DNA of 64,000 bases from assembly GCA_963971405.1 (NCBI GenBank), contig OZ020488.1:25873089-25937088 (forward strand), read 5' to 3'. The position numbers were made by a program, and so were the translations under genes. This document shows positions 42,801-51,800 of this stretch, piece by piece (position 1 is the stretch's first letter; every line of letters starts with the position of its first letter). Origin of the DNA: Psococerastis gibbosa (taxonomy: Eukaryota > Arthropoda > Insecta > Psocodea > Psocidae). The notes under the pieces were generated by a model. It did no database searches, had not been told where the DNA came from, and saw nothing but the letters and a program-made list of their open reading frames with translations.

Positions 42801-45800
42801 TTTCTCCTTCCACATCCGCAAAGATATGAAAGTGCAGTAAGATGAATTATTTATAATAAAAATCAAACTTTCCCAAAATGCTGTCAATTTCCCCGATTGA
42901 TTGATTGATTCCATCGGTTTAAAGCAGTAGTAAGGTGTCACGTGAAATTCAAATTAATAAATTATTAGAATACAAGAGAATGGTTGCATTGTTTAATAAT
43001 TTAGGGAAATACGGTACTAATAAACGTTCATTTGTTTAAAACAATTGAATAAACCCCCGTATTATAATAATACCCAAATCGCCATGATCGGGCTGCAGCA
43101 GTCTGATCGAGGCGATTATAATACCGGGGTTAAATAAATACCCTAGGATTATAACTGTAAACAAACAAATTTTGAATAGCACTTTCCATTATAAAATTAT
43201 CTTGTTTCATTTTTAATACCAGGGGATTAAATAAATACCTGTATTATAATCGCCTCGATCAGGCTGCTGAAGCACCTAAAAGTATTCTCGATGAGAAAAT
43301 GTAAATTTCCTTTTTCATCTCATGACTATCATATCTTTGCGGCTGTGGACCGAGGAATTAATTAATTATGTAATTAATATAATATATAATATAATAATTA
43401 ATTAAATACATTAAAATCAGTCTGTTAAGTTTGTTAGGTTGGTTATGTATCATAACAGTTGGAACAGGAAGAGTTGATGGTGATATGCATTGGATAAATA
43501 AATAATTTTGTACCTACTAAAGGCCTACATATATTATTTTCGTTGAAGTTGAAGTTTTCCTAGATAAATAACGGACATATAAAACTCTGATCTGTACTTG
43601 GTTAAGACATGTCTTCGCCTGTTTCATTGCGTAAATGGTAAACTAGTGTCAGCTTGTCCATTATCGCTTGCAGTCGGTGTAGGTTGACATCGAGAACGTA
43701 TACCAGTTTGCCAATGGCCAAAAATGCATACAGAAGCAATACAAATAATGTCCGCAATCCATGGGGTCGTTGGCATTGGACAAGTCCTTCAAAAACGAAA
43801 CAAACATAGTGTCCAAAGATCTTTGAAGTGTTCTTTTTGCTATATGTTGTGTTGGCGAACCTAAAAGAAATGAGGGCATCATGCCATGTTGGTGTGTTTT
43901 TGAATGTTTTAAAATGAGCTAATACAGTTTTCATTTTTAGCCATTTGACTCGTATTTATTGTCTTTCACGACACATAGTAAACCGTCCATTGGACTACGT
44001 TTGAACTGTACATTATATAATATAGAATCAAGTGACTATGGAACGTGTTATACTAGAAAGTCCATTGTTATCCAACCTATGGGATATTGGGCTGGAAGCC
44101 ATAGCTTCTGGCTTTGGTTGAAAAATTAACCCCATTGTTCTAATACCAACCCCTTTCTCTGCAAAGGTGAAAGCTCTGGATTTTTAATTCCTAACATGTA
44201 CTCTCCACATTGTCGGCATATTGTGTGCGAAGAGTTGAAAAGATTTTTTTGTTCTCACATTGGTCACGCTGTGGGCGCCTTTGTATGGTGTGTGTTGTGC
44301 TTAGCTCCTCTTGGGAATCCTCGTAAAATTGCAACCATGGAAATTGTGCGGTCTTTTATCTGGCGACTCGGCGGATTTACAGTTATTCTTTTTTTGCTTT
44401 TCTATTTATGCGTACGCTAGTACAATATATAAGGAAAGCTTTGTGATGGCCGAAATTTTTGTTTTGAATAAATAGGTACCTACTGTACACATCCTGCCAT
44501 TATTACTGTGTTGTATTATATTGGTCTGCCCGTTCTTGACTATGCAATCGCCCCATCGACCAATTCAGTGCTTTGGGATAAGAAACGTCGAGGCAACTGA
44601 AATTTAACACTAGGACACTTATTTACCATGGAACTCCTCACATTATCTATCTCGGTACCTATACTAGTGTATCTAATAAATAGCAAAGCATATGCGGTTT
44701 CACTCGCACTGGCTCTTTAATTTGATTTTCATTTTAATTTTAATTTTTTAATTTGAATATCGCTTTGAACCGAGCGGTGTCCAGTCTAATAAAAAATTCT
44801 TCCTTTAATTGCGCCTTGTCGTTTAAAAAACATGTGTTGCAATTTTAATGCTAATTCAAACCAACGGCGGTATGAATTTGTGAGTCATCCGTTACTATTA
44901 ATAGTCGATGAGGCTGGGCGGGCAATCGCACTAGGACATCATCACTATTATTTGGGGAATACGGTACAGGCAAGGCAAGCAGGAATCAAGGGAGCCCCCC
45001 ACGCGGCCAAACAACATTCCTTGCATGCCGGACCCATTTCACTGAGAGTGATCCCTCTATAGTGTACAGGCGCGCGCGCCTTTTTTGTGGCCTGCCGCCT
45101 GCACCTTTTCGATTTTTTGTCGATCGCCAGGTGGGAGGGAGACACTTCGGAGGTGACGCACTTCTGTATTTTCTTATCAACAGGATAGTCATACGGACCC
45201 TCAATTCATATCGCGTAGTTTAATATTACCATAGCTGTATTTAATGACGACTGGCCGGGGCGTAAAACTCTGGAAGGTTGAGTTTGAAACTGACCTAAGC
45301 GAGTTGGGAGTCCGTAGATGGTGGAGCGCTGTAAGACACGAGATGACTGGAGGAGTGTTGTCGAGCAGGCTATAGGTCATCAAAGGCTGTAGAGCCAGAA
45401 GAAGAAGAAGAGAAGACAATGAAACCAGCTCCCCCATTGAACTTAAGTAGACAGAGCCTATTATATTATCGAATGCGAACGTGAACCGTGCCTTCGATGG
45501 TATAGTGGTAGCTTGTTCGTACTTGTGCGAGTCTCCACACACCATGCGATCGCAAACCTGTCGTAACTCAACACAGGTATTACCTACAGAGGCGGCTGAA
45601 GAGGTTATTCGGGTACACTCATTGAATTGTTGGTATGCGAATAATCTTTTTTTTTAAGGAAAAAAAGTATAACCTTTTATAAAAGAAACAAAGTATATAT
45701 TTGGAGGACCTGATTTCCTTCCTAAACTACAATACCAACTAAGCAGTGTTTGCCTCTAGCAATGGGGCCCCAGCCCAGACATAGGATAGCTCTCACCATC

Positions 45801-48800
45801 GTTGGTGAAGCTAGACGAATTGGAATACGAAAGAAGCCGTCGTGCATAGGACTGGCAAAAAACATTGCGGCCCCTTCTGATTCCACCTTACCGCAGCTTT
45901 TCAAACGATGGTGGGAGTTGTCTTTATGTGAAATTAATTACACTTAAGGCCCTTCTGCAGGGCCGTCTTTCCCTCATTACGAAACATGTACTGTACTCCC
46001 GCTATGACGGGGTCTCTGTTTTCTTTTAACATTGATTCTCGGACATTGCTAGGTTGCCCTGTTTTCACGTCTTTACCTAACTGACCCCGGACATGATTAT
46101 TTGATTGTTAATGACCTAATAACGGCATAGACTGACGCAGCTGTTTCCTTGTTCCAGGCCGAAGAGCTCAACTCAATAGTCGGGAATGCGTTTCGAATGG
46201 CCTACGCAGCGCAGCTGCAGCGGCAGCCTACGTTTCAGGAGGTGATCGCGTCGCAGCTGACCGACAGTGGGGGAGTCAAGGGCGACATGAGTGTAGCCCT
46301 GCGCCTGGGCGGGGGGAAAGACCCGCCCCGCAGCATCCCGGGACTGCGCCCTCATGTTGGCGGGGACTCGAACCAGAGCACCCCGAGCAGCGATGAGAGC
46401 AACTCGCCGACTGAACTAAATACGTATAAGAGACTTGCAGAAAAGCCGCCTTTAGTAAAAAGGCTAACAATGGGTCTGACGAACAACGAGCGGACGGAAG
46501 AGACTCGGCCCTTGGTTACCTCGAGACCTCTCTCGGGGGGTTACGTGAACGAGGCTGTGACGGACAACGAGACGAGACACACCTCGAAATTCATAGATCT
46601 CGACTCTAGTCGGTGAGTGTTTCTGTCTTATTCAAGATTGTGCGCAATAGGTAGGTAATTTTCCAACTAGGTACTCGTAAAAATGAACAAGAGAACACAC
46701 GATATAGAAGTGTAACTTCTCAACAAAAATTTCCTTTGATCTTGCTAATTATAGTAACTTAATTACTAATTATTAATTTCCTTAAGTTATGCTTTTGGAA
46801 AGTAAGTGGGCCTAGTCATCATAGTATTATTGCTTTCCAATTTATACGTAGTATAAGGAAAGCTTAATTTGTGATGGTCGAAATTTTCGATTCCGAGATT
46901 TCAACGGATTTACACGTTTTGAGGTCCCAGGGACCCAAAAAAGTGGTTTTTACGAAATGTCTGTCTGTCTGTCTGTTCATTGACTTCCGGGCAAACTATT
47001 CGGTCGGTTTGGATGAAATTTGGCACATAGGTTCACAATAAACATGCCTCGGGTTTAGTTTTTTATTTTGGACTAAATCAATTTGGGGGGGGGGGGGGGT
47101 TTATTCTCCAAAAACTCCAAAAAAAAATTCTAAACAAATTATTTCTCAAAAACGGCTCCAACGATTTCTTTTAAATTCACAGATATTGTAGTCGTTATTA
47201 ATGTCAACAAAATGCAATGGGTCGCTTTCCCCATGAGAAATGACTAAAAAATAATTTTTCTGCGGAACCTTTCCATCGATGATTTCTACCTTCAGATATG
47301 TTTTAGGTGTTCCATAGAGTAACAAAACCAAATAGGTTGTTTTCCAAAAAAAATATTTGGTTCTGTGCAAAAAATTCTTTTTTGAAGAAATTATATGGAA
47401 GATTCACTTTGCATTACATTGCGTGCCTTGTTATTGTTACTACTGTTACAATGTATTGGTCTGTTCGTTCCAGAATATTCAATTGAGTTTTAAGGGTTTT
47501 TTTAATATATAGCCCCCCCCCCCTCCCCGAGGGATCCGAAATTTGACCATAGGAAATTATTTACAATGAAATGACACATTATGTCTATCTACTACTTTAT
47601 AAATTGGAAAGCATGTTCGAGTAAACTCGGACCGGTTCTATCATATATGCCTAAATGCAGCATGATCAAAACAATAACATTCTAAAAACAGTAGAGCTCA
47701 AATTCTTAACAACTCCAGCGTACTTGCACACCTCGCACTATTTTCTATTACGGTACTCAGCTCTTGCGTCACACGAAAAGATAGCATTCCTGCTTTCAAG
47801 AGCCTGCCATAAGAAGTTACTCTTTTTACAAAAGCGGGATAACGGGTGTTGCTTTGGAGTTAGGACCTAATGATAGAAGGGAAAATTCCAAAAAAATATG
47901 CCCGGTGCGGTACACAAATAGAATTCAATAGAAACGTTGTCAATAGGGCTTAGGACCATAAATACTCGCGGCGACCTTTTTCAATGGCCTAAGTATTTAT
48001 TACAGACCGATAGACGCGTTGAGACTTGTTATATGGGTGACAGCTTTGTAACCGGTACAGGTTTATACCCTTTAACAAGAAAAGTAGTAGTCAGAATGGC
48101 GTAGAGGTAACGACTCGGACTATCATCCAGAAGGTGACTGGTTCGAGTCCCACCCGAATGCCAAAATTTTCTAGTGGTACAATTATTTATCTTCTGACTA
48201 CCATGCTTCGGAGGGCATGTAAAGCCGGCGGTCCCGGCAGTCTTCCCTGACTGTCGATAGGTTAAACAGGAGGCTGTTGATGCAACCTGAAAACTCCTGT
48301 ACCACGGGTAGTACCACCCCGACACGAATTTACTTTTTTAACAAGAAAAGTGTCTACGGAAGTTTTCACTTCAATAATAAAGTGAATAAGTAAGTAAGTA
48401 AGATCAAGTAAGTGGTAACGCTCGGTGGTACCACCATTATTATACTTTTGCTACGGACGTTTAATTTAGGCTAATACGTGAAATTTTTTTGCTAAGTACA
48501 GAGTTTTTATGTGGTAGCCGCGGTAGGAATATTTTTATTTCACATTATTACGCTCGGAAACTTGGATTGAAAATCCAGAAGAATTTTAGTTTATAGATTT
48601 CCCCACTTAGGCTTATCCATGTGAAAATAAGATAGGCCTAGGTATCGCTGAGCCTTCTTTTGTACATTGTCCAGTACCATGTGCTAATTTTTAGCTGACC
48701 AAGATAAGAGATTATTAGATAGGTAATGCTTATTTTCGGTTAATAATGGCAATACCATACTTCTTCTTCTTCTTCTTCTTCGGCCGGTACTCCCCTGCGC

Positions 48801-51800
48801 CGAAGGAATATATTTATAAATTAACAATTATACCCTTATAATACAAATAACCTGTGGGCCCCCAAGTTAATCAACTTGTCGGGGGCTCGCACAGTAAACG
48901 CTGTAGATGATGCAACAACATGTTTTCTATTTCACGTCTGTGTTAGCAAAAAAAAACTTAGTTTTAATTTCAAATCAGTTTAATTCATACCATTTAAAAT
49001 TGTAAGTTAACGTAAAGAGTAATTATAGTAAAGTAAAATAATTAAAGTAAAAAGTAAAATAATTAAAGTAAAAAGTAAAATAATTAAAGTAAAAAGTAAA
49101 GTAAGTTTTAAAGCGAAGTATTTTAATTCAAAAGCCATTTTTTAATTTTCGTTTTTATCTCTCCTATTTTAGTTAATTTTTTAAGTTGTATGGGCAATTC
49201 ATTAAAAATTTTCGTTATACTATTTAATCTATTCCCGTATTTGTTGTAGGCTGGTTTCCAATTGACGTTTCTTGGATTTCGAGTATTGTGATGTGAATTG
49301 TTTTCTGTTTCTATGTTAAAATTCTTGTCAAAGAAGTTATATTTAATTACTTTAAATGTATAGAGTTGTTTTAGGTTTAATATTTCGAGATACTTATATT
49401 TATCATCAATGTGGTTAAATTTTTTGTTTAGTTTGTTTGACAATATATTCTTAATTATTCTATTTTGGGCATTTTGCACTTTATTTACATAAGTGTTTTC
49501 GTCCCTGCACCAAGATGTTATTCCGTAAGTTATTACAGACTCTATCAGGGCGTGATAAACATTTTTTATTACTTTCCTTGGCATCCCGTATTTTAATTTA
49601 TGGAGAGCTGCACTCCCAGATCGCAGTCTTTTACACAATGACTCTATATGCGATTGCCAGTTTAGATGGCTGTCAATGGTTAATCCCAAATATTTGTGCT
49701 CTTCTACCATGTCTATATATTGTGTGCAATTGCAGGTATTGCTGGAGTGCAGACATCCATGTTTGTGGAATATGTATTTGCTTTCAATTTGTTTGGGTCC
49801 TCTATTCCTCATGTGCATGATTTTTGTCTTTTTTAAGTTAATTGCCAGACCGAGGTCTTGGGTCAGTTGTTGAATTTCTCTGATTGCAGAGTTCATTTTC
49901 TTGCTAGCTGCTTTGACATCTTTGTTTGCAATAATAATACTAAAATAATAATAATAATAAAAACATTGCAGTAACCACTGTACAAAAATACTGCACTAGA
50001 TGAACAAGGACCAAGATAAATAGCCTACAGCAGGAATCTTATGCAACTTGAAAAGTACAATTTTGGAGTATGGACTGATGTGGTAACTCGAAATAAACTG
50101 TAAATTTACTTAATTTGTTTGTATACGCAGGTTGTCCCAGAGTTCAACGGAGCATGAGGGGAAGTCAAAAAGAATTTCACAAATTAGTTCCAGCAGTGGG
50201 GGCTCCATCCCTCCCCCTCCCCCGCCCGCGAGGGTGGACAGTCTGACGGGAAGGCCAGAGGAGGGGGAACTTCGGGCGGCGCCCTGGTTTCAAGCTGGTA
50301 TTCCTAGGTGGGTTAAGCCGATTTTGGTTTTTGAATCCAATTTATTTCAAGTTTCAAATAATGTTTGCTGAGTTGAGTCATTGAATTGGTACAATTGGAT
50401 GTTTCTATACTCCGAAGGAACTTTTTGATCTTTGGCTATTTTTATTCTGAAAAGTTAGTCTTAATCGATTTATGTGCAGAGCGAGCGGTTTCTTCATAAA
50501 ATTAATTTAGGGGATGACAACTGTTATTATATTATAAAAATAATATGCAGTATAAAGGGTCTGTAGAAAAATATCTTCAGACACTAGGCTGCAACGTATC
50601 ACACTCACCTGTAGCCTAATGTAATTATTCAACAACGAATTAAATTGTTCACAATTTAGGGGATTTTTTACTTAAAATTAGGCCCGGTAAACACGGACGT
50701 TTCTCCCAGTCGCGTATTTCCGACGTCTTTTCCATTGCAGGGATAGGGGTTGATGAATGGTCGGTGCAAAACCACTGAGTTTGATTCAGAATGTTTCTAT
50801 GGTCTGGCGTGTCTAGGGGAAACCCGTGCACTTTTGTGCGGTCGGTTTCACGCCAGCTCGTCGAGAAATTAATAATAACTCTTCTACTATCTCCATGGCT
50901 GGCTAAAATGGAATAGACGTCGGCAAATCGCGACTGTGCGACTCGTCCGTGTGAACCAGGCCTTAGGCTTTTTCTTTAATGCTTGGCCGCTGGAGTAATG
51001 ATTACTAGTATGGTACCTAGTGATACCGCATGAGTGCAGTATTGTCTGTACAGAAGCAGGCTAGTGTCCTAACCTAAATTTGTTTAATTACAGAGAAATA
51101 ACATTAGAAGTTCTCGGACAAGAACCAGTTGGAGCCTTCATGGTCCGCGAGAGCACAAGCAAGCCTGGATGTTACGCGTTATCCTTGCGGGTGCCCAGAG
51201 ATTTCCAACCGACCGGGATCGCTCATTATCTTATCTTAAGGACTGCTAAAGGTTACAAAATTAAGGTAAGTCTTAGTCCATATGTTTACTATTTCAATGT
51301 TTAGCTTATGCGGCCACCCAAAACTACTTCTATACAGTAGTTGCCATTCAATGCAGACAACAAATGCGTTTATAGCCAGCTGTAAACTTGTAAAGTTGGA
51401 CCAAAAAAACGGACAGAAAAATTTCGGTATGTTGATGCATATTACAAATGATGGGATAGAGCTTTCGTATATATTATTTGCATGATAACTGTTCGCGTAA
51501 CGCTTGCACAGTATGCCTCAGTCAACTTACCGTGATTTTTCTGCTGTGACGTATGGTTAAACTAATTGTAGTTCACCAATTATTCCACTATTTTTAGGTT
51601 GTAATCTATTGTAACTAGATGACGTCCAAGGGCGAATTTTGCCTGCAATTTAGGGGGGGGGGGCAGATTCAGCGGATTATAACATTAAAAAACATTATTA
51701 TTTTTAATTCCCACTGTAAATCCATAGTATCTTGTGTAAGTTCATTTAAATTTTTTTTTTTGGGGGGGGTCCAGACCCCCTGACCCCCCTAAAATCTGCC

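Larger units (their letters stand above)
827..46157 (+). other. 45.3-kb intron splitting the PTB domain
   Basis: The donor GTTAGT at 827 and the acceptor gttccag ending at 46157 bound an intron that holds most repeats in this window. Among these are a complete RTE-like LINE, a CR1-like LINE, several SINE copies and many fold-back DNA elements on both strands. I found no further exon of this gene inside it, and the protein reads through the junction without a gap. Confidence 0.8.
48761..49945 (-). mobile_element. 5'-truncated non-LTR retrotransposon with GAA tail
   Basis: On the - strand it starts just after the catalytic region of the RT and runs through the C-terminal coding part. A block of about 3.5 units of a 21-bp repeat (49100-49017), a 3' UTR segment with a GC-rich stem (GAGCCCCCGACAAGTTGATT and its near-inverse) and a GAA microsatellite (48781-48761) follow. 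It is antisense to the host gene. Confidence 0.72.
46613..50130 (+). other. Adaptor intron (3.5 kb) with repeats
   Basis: This intron runs from GTGAGT to tacgcag. It holds the second copy of the long CTGT-containing repeat, a SINE with its target duplication, a GTAA microsatellite at 48386-48402 and the 5'-truncated antisense LINE. The stretch 47641-48070 shows nothing I recognise. Confidence 0.8.

Noticed and set aside
43358-43412. Replication origin or regulatory AT-rich element
   Set aside because: It is simple AATTAATTA low complexity; nothing beyond composition supports a function.
44832-45062. 76-codon frame, possible exon
   Set aside because: It lacks flanking splice sites in a matching phase for the adaptor gene, and the adaptor protein is continuous without it.
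45482-45590. tRNA gene
   Set aside because: The 5' half looks tRNA-like but the anticodon arm and a proper T arm cannot be drawn and box B is weak. Treated as a SINE head.
49017-49100. CRISPR array or host satellite
   Set aside because: The 21-bp units are contiguous without spacers and sit directly after a LINE stop codon, in a eukaryotic context.
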